A stretch of 64,000 bases of DNA. It comes from Microplitis mediator (lineage: Eukaryota; Arthropoda; Insecta; Hymenoptera; Braconidae). Below are positions 9,550-20,029 of this stretch, one piece after another. Under the pieces are notes generated by a model that made no database searches, was not told where the DNA came from, and worked only from the letters and a program-made list of their open reading frames with translations. The stretch spans positions 20,057,860 to 20,121,859 of the forward strand of contig NC_079969.1 in the NCBI RefSeq assembly GCF_029852145.1, given 5' to 3'. The translations under genes and the position numbers were made by a program. Numbering within the stretch: position 1 is the first letter of the stretch; the number at the start of each line of letters is the position of its first letter.

Positions 9550-12333
9550 TTAAATAATACTAGAGCGGGTAAACCAGATGACATGTGGTAAATACCCTCG
9601 GTAACCGTCTATTATCATGGTATGATAATGAGGTATTATAAACCTCGTTACACTTTTTATCCACGGAACTAAGTCGGGGATTAGTTTCGCTGTCCACCTT
9701 CCTTTGGTACTGGCTTTCCATCGTCCGTTCCATATTTCTAGGGTTGTATTTTTCTCTGCCTCCTTGGTTTCACTGCTTAGAGGTTTAAATCTCCGCAGCG
9801 TGAATAGTCGTTTACGCTCTTGTGCAAGTAGGTCTATCGGTGGTGTACTCGCTAAGACCAAAACTGCTGCCTCCGATACCGTGCGATATGCGCTAGTCAC
9901 TCTTAAGGTGCCTCGTCGTTGCACTGAAGCAGGGATACGTCGATTTGACTCAATCAACAGAGCGTCCGCCCATACCTCCGCTCCATATAAAAGTGTTAGA
10001 TAATATCACACTTACTAGCAGTTTCCGTTTTTGGTAGCTTGGTCCGCCGATGTTTGGAAGCAGCCGAGAGAGGTTTGCATAAGTCTTGATACCTTTCTCT
10101 GCCGCGACTCTGAGATGTGGCACGAATGACAATTTGTCGTCGACAATCACGCCCAGGTAACGAACTGATTTTACTGCTTTTATGGTGGCACTATCCATAC
10201 TAATTGTGAATGGAGAGGGAAACCACTTTTGCCTCGTAATTACCACAGCTTCAGTTTTTTGTGCTGCTAGTTGTAGGCCATGATCCACTAGCCAATTTTT
10301 GACTCTGTCGATTACAGCAGCTATTCTTCTCTGGGCCTGGTCCACACTACGTGCAAAGATGACTGTGGCAACATCATCAGCGAAGCCAATAAAAAACGTT
10401 TCTTCAGGCATTTTCATTCTGAGCAGGTCATCGTACATATCAATCCAGAGGTCAGGTCCTGATACGGAGCCCTGGGTAGCTCCTGCCGTTATTTCTACAC
10501 TTTCTTGGCCTTCTGTCATTTCGTAGAGTAAAAAACGCTTATCGAGATAGTCACTGAACAGCCTTACAATGTATTTCGGAACATTAAAGATTTTTTCGAG
10601 CACGTGGATAATGTCGATCCAACGAAGCGAATGAAACGCATTTCTAACGTCAAAGGTTAGAAGAATGCGTACTTTGCGAGCTCTAGGGTTAAGATCCCAG
10701 TTTTCAGGTTTTTGCTCTAGGACTTCCATAATGGCATCGATTGTTGAGTGGCCCTTTATGAATCCATGTTGATTTGTTGATAGACCCCCGTTGCGCTCTA
10801 TGGCCTCCTGTAGGCGTGATCTTATTAGCTTTTCCAAGACCTTGCCTAAAACATCCAACATACAGAGTGGTCTGTATGAAGATGGAGTTTTTGGTGGGGG
10901 CTTGCCTTTATCCAGTAGCACAAGCTTTTGAATTTTCCAAGCTTTGTAGAAAACTCCGGCTTTAAGGCACGCGTTGAACATATTTAAGAGTATGTTCGGC
11001 AGCTCTTTCGCTACCAGTTTTACCACTGGAACCGGGATCTTATCTGGTCCTGGCGCTTTATTATTTGCCATCGAGCTAGTGGCTTCGATGATCTTTTGCC
11101 TAGTGAACTCCGGTATCTCCGTATCGATGATATATTCCGAAAGAGCTCGGGGTAGATGTTGTGGGAACAACTCTTTGATAATTTCAGCTATCGATTGGCT
11201 GTCCTTCGGCCCTACGGGAGCCTGAAGACCAAGTTTTTTGACGACTACTTGATAACCGCGACCCCACCGATTGTTATCAAGATCGTTGCACAATTTGCGC
11301 CAACATTCTCTCCTACTATCTTTGATGGTTTTATTAAGAGCTTTCTTGGTAGTCTTGTAGCGTTCAGTTTCAGCACACTGTTCAGGCAATACCTGTTTGC
11401 GATGAGCTCTGGTCACTTGACGCTGACTTGCTAGGCACTTTCGTCTCAAAGAGGCAATCTTATCCGTCCACCAGTACATTGGCCTCCACCTACTAGTCGT
11501 GTACTTCCAAGGCATTGCCTGATTGCATGCTTGGACTAAAAGTTTTGTTGTCTTCTCCGCCAGCTCCTCGGCAGTTCTGCGATCAGGAGCGTCCGTGACA
11601 AGGTCTTCCAAAGCAGATGGTCCACTTTTTATTTCTGTTATTAGCTTTTGTTTGTTGAGCTTATTGGAGTTTCATCCTATGAAAGCCTCACGCTTACGTG
11701 GGGGATTGCTAGAAGGCGTACGCATGATAGCAAAGGCTATATACATATGGTCACTAGCATTATACTCCTCTAAAACTTTCCAATTATGGATAGATTTGGC
11801 TATCCCAGAAGTAGCAAAGGAGACATCTAATATCGACTCTCTACGTCCAGATCTTCGAAAGGTTGTCGTTGAGCCCGAGCTTAGAACAACGAGCTCAAGT
11901 CTCGCAGCCATCTCGGCAAGCTCTCTGCCTCTAGCGTCGTTACGGTACTCGCCCCATTCTTCCGATTTAGCGTTGAAGTCTCTTGCTAAAATGATTTGCT
12001 TGCCGCGTTGCGAGATGAACTCTTCGAGCAAGTCGAGTTTTATTAGAAAGGACTCCCAAGATATGTTAGGGGACAGGTAATAAAACAGCATTCTCTAGTT
12101 TCAGCAGATACAAAACCGTCTTCACGGTGGTGGGCAATAATATCAACTATGGAGGGGTTGACAATCCATAAACTAGCTGTGCCTGACGTATCAGAAAGCC
12201 AATTGTTATCTACAGGGCTTACGTAGGCTTCTGAAATGAAGCAGACATCTATGCCATGAACTCTAACAAACTGCTGAAGCATGTGGTGGGCTGCCCAACA
12301 TCTATTCTGGTTCGTTTGGAGACACTTAATCAT
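9550..12333 (-). pseudogene. R1/jockey-superfamily LINE ORF2 (endonuclease + reverse transcriptase), decayed
   Basis: The AP endonuclease lies at 12333-11672 (motifs CFISEAYVS, ARDFNAKSEEWGE, and SDH-type NASDHMYIAFA). The reverse transcriptase lies at 11671-9950 (NNKAPGPDKIP, YRPLCMLDVLGKVLEKLI, QHGFIKGHSTIDAI, AGATQGSVSGPDLW, and the catalytic FADD at about 10373-10384). The C-terminal domain is at 9957-9550, ending in a KGRWTAKLIPDL segment typical of R1-clade proteins. Breaks: a frameshift between about 12091 and 12110, an in-frame TGA at 11672-11674 between endonuclease and RT, and a frameshift near 9960-10010. The long RT stretch remains open. The element is inactive but recognisable end to end. 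Confidence 0.85.
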
Positions 12334-12371
12334 TTTGCTGAAGAGGATAGTTTCGTTCGATGCTTACGAAA

Positions 12372-13878
12372 TTAAGGACAGGTACGAGAGCCAGTGTCAT
12401 GCTCGGTATTTATGGTCGGGTCATCGAGTGATGAACAAAGCAGGCAGCAAGTGGGCTTTTTACATTCTTTGATTTTGTGGGAAGCATCACCACATCTAAG
12501 ACAGGGTTTTGATCTGTCAGGGCCCTTGCAAGTGCGGGATAGGTGTCCAAAGTCAAGGCACTTGAAGCACCTAACTAGTTTTAGGGCCGGCCGATTTCGA
12601 AAATTAACCCAGCCTATCCTTATTCATCCAACGTCAAGAAGTTTAGCTAAGCCTTCTTCGCGGAGAACAACGTTAGCTGTTCTTTGACCCTTATATGAGT
12701 TTTTTGAAATCCTAACTCTCTGCACCTCATGATCGTTTCCTAACTCTGCTGCCAGTACTGTGCGTATATCCTCTTCTGTTGTGATGTCATCCAAGTCACG
12801 TATCACAACTGAAGTCATTGGAATAAGGTCCCGAACAGTTCCGAAGCTACCGACTGTGGCCTTGACTGCTTCACTAAAAGCACTTCTGTTTTGAGTATTG
12901 TGTTCCAGCTCAAGCAAGATGCCACCGTTTCGCGACTCTCTTATGGTTCTGATCTCTGTGCCAGTGTCCTCTGGCTTAACTCGTTGACGAACGCCCTTTA
13001 GCAGCTCTGCGTAGGTGACTCCCTCTGCTAAAATAATCAGGATCGCGTCACGCCCGTGTTTGCTTCTCCTCGTTTTCCGGTGGGCCGGCTCGTTCTTGCC
13101 ATGAGGTTTAGTAGCATTAGGGCTTCCTTGGCCAGCTTGGCTCACATGTTCTTCAGTGTGTTTACCATTCTTCCCAACCTTCCGCCACTCAGTCACTCGA
13201 GATGCGCTTAGTTCTTTGCGGTTCCAGAAGTGGTGAGCTTCGAGGTCGCTTTTTATTCAACTGGCCTTCAGGAGAGCTGAGGTCTGTAGCGCACTCCTGT
13301 ATTTTCCGCGGCACAGGTACCGGTGCTAAAGGCTTGATGGGTTTCCAGAATCCTCGAAAACGTTTTAATTCTCCTAGAGACAATACAGCGGCATCCACAT
13401 AGTCTCTGACTTCATTACCGATATTTTTCCTGTTGCGACAAACACGTTGCAGTGCGAAAATAGCTTCAGATAGTTGCTCTATCTGCATGTCTTCGTTAGC
13501 AATAGCTTCATTCTTTCGATTTCTAGAGCTCAAAGTATCATGCTTGGGGCGACCATGATGCTGAGAGCTGGCAAACTCATCTCCAACAGAAGCGACGGAG
13601 TCACTATGTGGTTTCCTCCACTTTTCTATGCGATGCTGTTTCATCATCTCAGCGACAGCCTCGGTGCACATAGTATCGGTTGCTGGTCCGATGTTTTTAG
13701 CTGGTCCAGTAGCGTTAGCGGCCTGGTTCCCTACCGTTAGAGAGAGTGATGTTTGGCTTCCCCTACAATCCATGAAGCCTGCTCCAGCCACCGGGGCTTT
13801 CACCCGATCGGAACCAGAGGCGGATATAACCCCTAAGGGTGTGTCCGCGTGGGGTATGTTATTATCAATACCACTCAT
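12372..13878 (-). pseudogene. LINE ORF1 (Gag-like, CCHC zinc knuckles), decayed
   Basis: The reading starts at an ATG at 13878 (MSGIDNN...), has a basic, low-complexity N-terminal half, and shifts frame at about 13190-13200. It continues through an RRM-like core (TSVVIRDLDDITTEEDIRTVL), hits an in-frame TGA at 12624-12626, and goes on in the same frame to two clear CX2CX4HX4C knuckles (CFKCLDFGHLSRTC and CLRCGDASHKIKEC). A degenerate third knuckle follows, and the stop TAA is at 12372-12374. This order is standard for R1/jockey LINE ORF1. ORF2 follows on the same strand within about 40 bp. Confidence 0.8.
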
Positions 13879-14200
13879 TTCATTACTTCAGATAATTGAT
13901 TATTTTATAGAGGTGTCCTTCCTCCGCATGCCACTCTTTGGTCCGCGAGAGCTATTTTATTTTGCTCTTACCCTCTGGCAAGCCAGCGAGCATTCCCCTA
14001 TCCGCCACCCGGGGACGTGCTCTCTAGAAGTTGGGCTTCTTCCGAGAGCGTCATGTGTGCGGGTAAGTGTGCGCATGTGTACAGGTATGCGGGTAAGTGC
14101 GTACTTGTGTGTGGGTAAGTGTGTGCATGTGTGCGGGTGAGTATGCGACCCCGTAGTTATGTACATGTGTGCATGTGTGTGTGTGAAATTAATCACTTCC
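13879..14200 (-). repeat. LINE 5' UTR remnant and GTGTGCGGGTAAGT minisatellite
   Basis: About 160 bp upstream of LINE ORF1 (on its strand) is followed by an imperfect minisatellite at about 14050-14190, built from (GTGTGCGGGTAAGTGTGY) variants mixed with GT-dinucleotide runs. No gene. Confidence 0.55.
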
Positions 14201-14279
14201 CCAGTTAATCAAATTACATATAGACAAGCGTCAGACTATAACGTTTATACTTTAATTTTTTATTAGCTTAGATGGTCAT

Positions 14280-14538
14280 CATTATTTTGGCTGATAGTAA
14301 CCATTACAATCAGGTTATTAAGAATTACGATTTTTTATAATAGTAGTAATTATTTAAGATAATAACAGTTATAATTTTTGGTTATCACAAAAAATTGTAA
14401 ACTTTACCATATAGATGGTAGATACTACCGTTTGGATTGTTGATTTAATAATTTAAATGATATTATCAACCATATAATTCAGTTTAAAAATTGTACTATA
14501 ACTTGATGGTAACTTTTACCATAAAATTTTCTCCGTGC
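14280..14538. mobile_element. Right end of a GCACGGAGAAAA TIR element
   Basis: Read on the minus strand, the sequence begins GCACGGAGAAAATTTTATGG and is rich in GGTAACYATT/ATGGTTATC motifs, as in other CACGGA-type ends here (25816, 31353, 32316). The left end is not found. Its border coincides with the start codon of the small peptide gene. Confidence 0.45.
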
Positions 14539-14828
14539 ATGTCCAAGTTAACTGTTGTTGTATTTTTGGTTACATTGTTGGCGATTGGCTCGTTTGCGTG
14601 CACTGCCCATGGAAAAGATGTAATTATATATAAATAAACTTAGCCAATAATTGAATAAATATATATATTACTATATTAAATGTATCATTGTAATTGCAGT
14701 GTACTATGGATGGTGAAGAATGTTGGGATTGCTTGGAATGCAAAGAAAATCATTTTAATTATTTAACATGTCGCTCGAGCGAAAGTAATCTCCACGTGTA
14801 TCCTGGAGGTCAAGACTTGTTTCGCTGA
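14539..14828 (+). CDS. Small secreted cysteine-rich peptide, two exons
   Basis: Exon 1 (14539-14619) gives 27 residues; a GT-AG intron (14620-14699, 80 bp, AT-rich, pyrimidine-containing acceptor ending TTGCAG) follows in phase 0; exon 2 (14700-14828) gives 42 residues and a TGA. The 69-residue product has a textbook signal peptide (SKLTVVVFLVTLLAIGSFA) and a mature part beginning at Cys21. Cysteines are at 21, 28, 35, 38, 41 and 51 (spacing 6-6-2-2-9), enough for three disulfides. The mature part is acidic with a 12-residue-plus tail after the last Cys. A polyadenylation signal follows. It could be a venom, immune or other secreted peptide; no family was recognised. The ATG directly abuts a transposon end, so the natural 5' UTR may be lost. 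Confidence 0.65.
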
Positions 14829-14935
14829 ATCTTCTTTTTAATTTTTTTTATTTCAGATATAATAATAATTATAATAATAATAATAATTATTATTATTTTT
14901 ATTACTATCATTAATATTGTAATAGTTATTATCGG

Positions 14936-14941
14936 AATAAA
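14936..14941 (+). terminator. AATAAA polyadenylation signal of the small peptide gene
   Basis: AATAAA lies 108 bases after the TGA of the cysteine-rich peptide, in an ATT-rich 3' region. It is the first canonical signal on this strand after the stop. Confidence 0.5.
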
Positions 14942-15043
14942 AATAATTCCTACCATATATATCTAATTTATTTCATATATTTTATGTTATTTTCGGTCCT
15001 GTCTCTAGCAGCATTATCTACTTATTATTTTTTAACTTCCTGC

Positions 15044-15432
15044 TAAGAAAATTGGAAATTTTCAAAAATTCGGGAAGTTATCCCGAGTCAAAATTAAAAA
15101 CGTGATTTGAGCCTCAAAATCCTACACGAGGATAAGGATGTTCAAATCATCTTTTTAGAATATGAAGATCCATGCATTAAAAAGGTGATTTGAACCTAAA
15201 CGTGGTAACTTTATCCGCTTTTACCTATTTTAAGTTCAAAACATCTTTTTAAAAAGGTTAAATAAGCCTCCAGAGCCTAAATTTATAGATCGAGAAAGAT
15301 TCTCGTCGGATCGCAGACAATTAGCAAAGTAACAGAAGGAAAATGGGGCCACTAATTAGAAATGGTCACCGTGATCAAAAAAAATTTTAAATTCAAAAAT
15401 TCCAAAAATAATTTCTTAGTAATAAATGTTTT
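15044..15432. repeat. Fragment of AACTTCCCGCT family followed by a dispersed repeat
   Basis: 15044-15080 is a short end of the AACTTCCTGCT family. The next ~340 bp shares its final part (GGGGCCACTAATTAGAAATGG onward, about 15340-15430) with 38010-38130, so it is a dispersed repeat of unknown class. No gene. Confidence 0.5.
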
Positions 15433-15906
15433 GTTGTAAATTAAAAAATCTGTCTATCGGTTGACCCTGCGGGCCAGCCCCAAAACTTCCCGCTGTTTTC
15501 GAGCTCTTTGAGCTCGAAAACGTTGTTGTGAATGCATTTTCGAGCTCTTCGAGCTCGAAAATACTTTTGTATCCCATTGTTTTTGAACAAAACCGTTTTT
15601 TAGCATTTCCTTCTCCCACGATATCTCACGAACGAATTGACCGATTTCGATGGCTAGGGCGGCAAACGACCCGTTTTATTAAGTTCTAGAGCTGATTAGA
15701 TTTCGAAATAGATCGTTAAAGTCGTTTCTGAACAATCAATAAAAAACTAAAAAAAAAAAATTATTTTCCGTAATTCGCCAATATTTTCGAGTCTACTTGA
15801 TCAAATGATCTGAAATTTTCAGAAAAGTTGATAGCCAACAAGCTCTTCCCATTGCCGCCTTAACCATCCAAATCGGTTTATTAGTTAAAAAGTTATAGAT
15901 CGGTCA

Positions 15907-15977
<71 letters not shown>

Positions 15978-16135
15978 TACAGACACTCGGACATCATTCT
16001 AAAAATAGTCAGAATAACTTCCTAGGACTTCAAACCGTCAACATCTGATAAAATTTTGATTTTCGCAAATCGGGGTGAAAACGATAACTTCCCAATTTTT
16101 CGAAAATCGTCGATTTTCTTAGCGGGAAGTTAAAA
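15433..16135 (-). mobile_element. AACTTCCCGCT repeat family, copy 2
   Basis: Reverse orientation relative to the copy at 5344: it begins with the conserved GGTTGACCCTGCGGGCC tail and ends TTAGCGGGAAGTT. The central part holds a (CA)n microsatellite at about 15905-15973. It is shorter than the other full copies (about 700 bp), with internal deletions. Confidence 0.65.
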
Positions 16136-16313
16136 AAGTTATTCTATCCCTTCAAATATTTTATTTACAGGCTACAAATTAAACAAAGTACAAAAGAATA
16201 TTATATAAAAAAACGCGTCAATCATTGCAGCACGGTTTTTTCACTTCTTCATCAGTTATTCTTTGACATTAAAATGAATATTATATTCATACTTACAAGA
16301 TATCAAATGTATG

Positions 16314-16632
16314 TCCGCGCAGTGGATAGCATCGAGGACTTCAAATCGTAAGGTTTTTCGCTAATTTTCTTGTAAATCAAGCCAATTATCAGTGCCTAGC
16401 GCTAAAATACCGTATATGGGTCACGTTATAATTAAAAATTAAATAAGAAAATAAGAACATATCTTAATATAAACCATAATGTTAGATTAAGCTTAATTTA
16501 AGCAGGAGCTACACGAATTTAATGAATAAGTGCAATATATTTTTGTATATATAGGATTATTTAATAAAATATATATTTATAAAAAAAAAAAAATCGTAAG
16601 GACGCAGGTTCAAGCCCAGCAGTCATCGGGAT
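16314..16632 (+). pseudogene. tRNA-derived sequence split by a retrocopy
   Basis: 16314-16353 and 16602-16632 join into one tRNA-like unit with A box CGCAGTGGATAGC and B box GCAGGTTCAAGCCC. The insertion at 16354-16590 separates them. It resembles tRNA-derived SINE heads of insects and is not a functional gene. Confidence 0.55.
16354..16590 (+). mobile_element. Poly(A)-tailed retrocopy with 11-bp target duplication
   Basis: The insert is bounded by AAATCGTAAGG at 16343-16353 and again at 16591-16601. It ends in a poly(A) tract preceded by AATAAA at 16563-16568. The body (about 220 bp) has no ORF and looks like the 3' end of an mRNA or of an unknown LINE, copied and inserted by LINE machinery with 5' truncation. 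Confidence 0.7.
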
Positions 16633-17170
16633 TTTTTTATCAATAAAAAACATGTTTACTTCCTCTAATTAATGCTCTCAATACAATAGATAACATTCTC
16701 GATCGAATTAATATTCTCTTATTTTCTTTATTTGCAATTTACTATTTAAAAAAAAAATGACTAATAAGGCAATCCTGATAAGAATTTGATGAGGATATCC
16801 TGGTAAGGACCCGATAAGGTAATCCTGATAAGGATTTGATGAGGACATCCTGGTTACATCCATATCAAGATCCTCGTCAGGATACCCTGATCGAGACCTT
16901 ATTTGAAATAAGGATAACCTGATAAGGACCTCGTCAGGTCCTTATGAAAAATTCTAGTCGGGTATCATATACAGATTTGTTAACCACAAACAAATCATTA
17001 TTTCATTCAAATGAACCATATCATTGTCTCAAATAGATACTGATTGAGTCCATTCAAATATGGGATTTATTCGCCTGAAACAAATCGCATTTGGCTCAAA
17101 TCAATTGTTCTCTCAGTGTGTTTTCAACTTTGGAACGTTGTAATTTTACAATGAATCGCTGAATAAGATC
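16633..17170. repeat. GATAAGGA/TCCTTATC motif array
   Basis: About 16760-16965 holds many copies of CTGATAAGGA, its inverse and near variants, ending ACTAGAATTTTTC-type sequence next to CGGGTAT. It looks like the subterminal zone of a TIR element whose other end I could not place. The rest of the interval is ordinary AT-rich DNA. Confidence 0.4.
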
Positions 17171-18660
17171 GATGAAGTCATGTTATTTCAGGAAATTGAA
17201 CGCAGTTATACTTCATTTTAGGTCACCCCACCGATTAGTCTATAAAAGCCACAAATTTTGGCTCACAACTCATATAACTCGTGACAATATACGAAATTCA
17301 CCTGCGAGACCGTTGAAGCAAAAAGTGGTAGTGATACGCGAACACAGATGGCGCTCGTTACGATCGTGAATCCGTTGATTTCTCACCTATCAACAACTTA
17401 TTTAAAAAAGTCTGAAAACGCACTCTAAAAAACGACTGAACAAAGATTTTCGTAATTCGAGCCGTTTCAAGGACATCAAGCCTCAAAGTTGAAGGTATTC
17501 AAAATGTTTGGATTATTTATTTTTAAATATGACAAAATTAATCTATATCACTTAAATATCTAAAAATATTTACTTAATAATAAATATCTCTAGACATTTA
17601 GTAAAATTATTATTTGGAATTGATAGTAATTAATATTTAATGATCATTTCTATCGATTATGAGCGAAAATATTAGTATATTGTTCAGTTCGTAATTTAAG
17701 ATTTTAAACTTTCTCACGAAATATAATTTATTATATTCTTTCTATGTTTTTCTCTAAACTTATTTTTGTAGATTGTAAAATTTAGTGCTTCTTGTTTAAT
17801 GTTAAAATTGTAAAATGTTCACGACGGCCAACTCGACATCTGTTTTGTCTTAAAAATTTGTATTTTTCGGTTCCATAAGAGTTAAATTTTCTTCATGTTT
17901 TTTTTTGTTTAACTGTGTTGACCGTCATTTTGTGAACCTTTTTTTTGCTCTACAATCCAACTGTTTAGGTCTCGCATCCTTTTATTGCACCCTGGGAAAA
18001 TAAACCGGCATTTCCAAATATTATACTTATTTACTGTGAAGAAATATGTGATTTTTCACTTAAGTAATTTTTACATAAAATGACATTTTATAATTTATGA
18101 CCTTCAATCTCTCAGCGCTCCTTTAGTCTCTTGGGTCCGTCCCAATTGACCCACCTACGTACCACTTTCTGCAGCCCCTTTTTCCCTTTCTTTTATTTGG
18201 TTACCAATCACTCGTTTTAATTTTCCTTCTACCAAAATTGTAAACCCTCTCCACTTTTTCAAATCCGTTAAAATTTGTACAACCAAATTATTTTCTAAGT
18301 CTGTAAGTTAGTTACCATCAATGTACTGTATCGTCAATACGTCTATGACTAGTACAAATAAACTCAACAATAAAACTCAACTGAAACGAGCCTCAATTTA
18401 TTCGACAGCCCATATTTATTTATTTGAATATTTCACAGCAAAATAGATGTGAATCTGTTCATATAGTACAGTTATATGGCAAAAAATCACCATAAATTGA
18501 AATAGATCATTCACATATATTATGTAAAAATTTTTGATGGCTTTTTTGCCATATATCTATGATGTAATAGTAATTTTTGCTAATAATCGATAGAAATAAT
18601 CATTTGTTATTAATTATTATGAATTCTCAATCATTATTTCACAACTTCACAAGTATTTTT
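17171..18660. other. No gene recognised; possible LTR remnant
   Basis: AT-rich. A TATA-like GTCTATAAAAGCC near 17240 and a terminal AATAAACTC/AATAAAACTCAAC stretch near 18356-18380 could be parts of an old solo LTR, but no matching copy is in the window. Confidence 0.25.
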
Positions 18661-20012
18661 TGATTAGGGTAGTGCTTCATGACTTTACATGAGTCATGCA
18701 CGGTCATTATGTTCATGCCAAGTTACTCTCAATTATGCATGACCATTTTCTCCGTATTACATATTCTCATCCATGATCATACATGATTGAGTATGATTTT
18801 GTATGAATCAGGCATGCCCATGTATGCTCATGCAAAGTCATACTTAGTCATGCAATCCAATGCATGATCATTAACTTTCCGTTATACATCGAGACAATGT
18901 GAATTTTCATCTTCGTCCTCAGCCTTGCGGTTCCCATTTTTCCCCGTCTCGTTGCCGTCTGAAACTACACAAGTCATAGTGCCGTGGTCACATGACAAAT
19001 TTTCACGTCGACGCATATCCGTAAGGGTGCAGTGGGGACAGAGCCCCGAGGCTAGTCCTACATCCAAATTTATCGGTCAATCGCTTCGATCCTGGATCAA
19101 TTAGCAACAAGACGTATTATTTGTTACTACTGTAATATACTAGCAACTTACTTGCGATTGTGTTAATACGGGCGATCTACTTGCGATTGTGTTAATACGG
19201 GCGATCTACTTGCGATTGTGTTAATACGGGCGATCTACTTGCATTCTTTGTAAATCGGGCAATTTTACTTGCAATTTTATATTTCATACATTACTGATAA
19301 AATAAAGAATAAATAATAAATTCAGTGCTTTCACGGCATTGTTCCACGTAAAGAAATATTGTATATCCAGCATAGACCAGGACGATTTCCATATTGTATC
19401 TTGCGGAAACGTTTATTGTAAGAAACTGAATTTTGTTATAATTGGCTATAAACTTGCACATTTTTTAATTAATTCGTTTACTCTCTCTATCACCATTTAT
19501 CCTGTTTGTATCCTAATATACTGATAAGATTATTAAATAAATTAAAATCAATATTAATTAAGTTTTGAATGATAATTCAACCAACAATAAGAAAATAATA
19601 TATAAATTACAAGCCGTGAGGTAGGTTAGTAAGTCTTAACATACGTTGCTGTGTTTGAATAAGTGCGGGTCTTTGCTTTGCGAGAATCCTAGCCCATTGC
19701 TCTGTCCCAGTAAAATAAAATTTGTAGAGGCCAGCCTAAGCCAGGGTTCAATCCGCGAATTCTGGTGGCTGCTGGTTATAATCGTGAAGACGAAAAGCGA
19801 TTTGTCTCAACATAGTCATGCATGATTGGGCGTGATCACGCATGACTTGACATGCATCATGCATGATCATTCATGATTAAGCTTGGTCATGCATGACCAT
19901 GCATGAATATTGCACGAATCATGTGCGACTATTCTTTCCTCGCCATGCATGATCATGCATGATTGAACATGGCTTTTCATGATCAAGCATAATCGTGCAT
20001 GACGATTTTTTC
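18661..20012. mobile_element. TIR-type element with CATGATCATGCATGA arrays
   Basis: Both outer zones (18670-18875 and 19800-20010) are packed with CATGATCA/TCATGCATG motifs. The right end reads CCCGAGAAAAAATCGTCATGC on the minus strand, resembling CCCGGGAAAAAATGATTTTGCC of the elements at 35920. The left border is not as clear. The middle contains the 29-bp tandem repeat and a tRNA-B-box-like GGGTTCAATCC (about 19745). No gene. Confidence 0.55.
19150..19280. repeat. 29-bp tandem repeat, three perfect units plus two decayed
   Basis: The unit ACTTGCGATTGTGTTAATAC plus GGGCGATCT runs head to tail at 19150, 19179 and 19208, then decays from 19237 on. There are no spacers, so it is a minisatellite. 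Confidence 0.85.
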
Positions 20013-20029
20013 TCGGGTTATACTTTAAA

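Noticed and set aside
19150..19280. CRISPR-like spacing of a 29-bp repeat
   Set aside because: Units are directly adjacent without spacers, and the window is eukaryotic.
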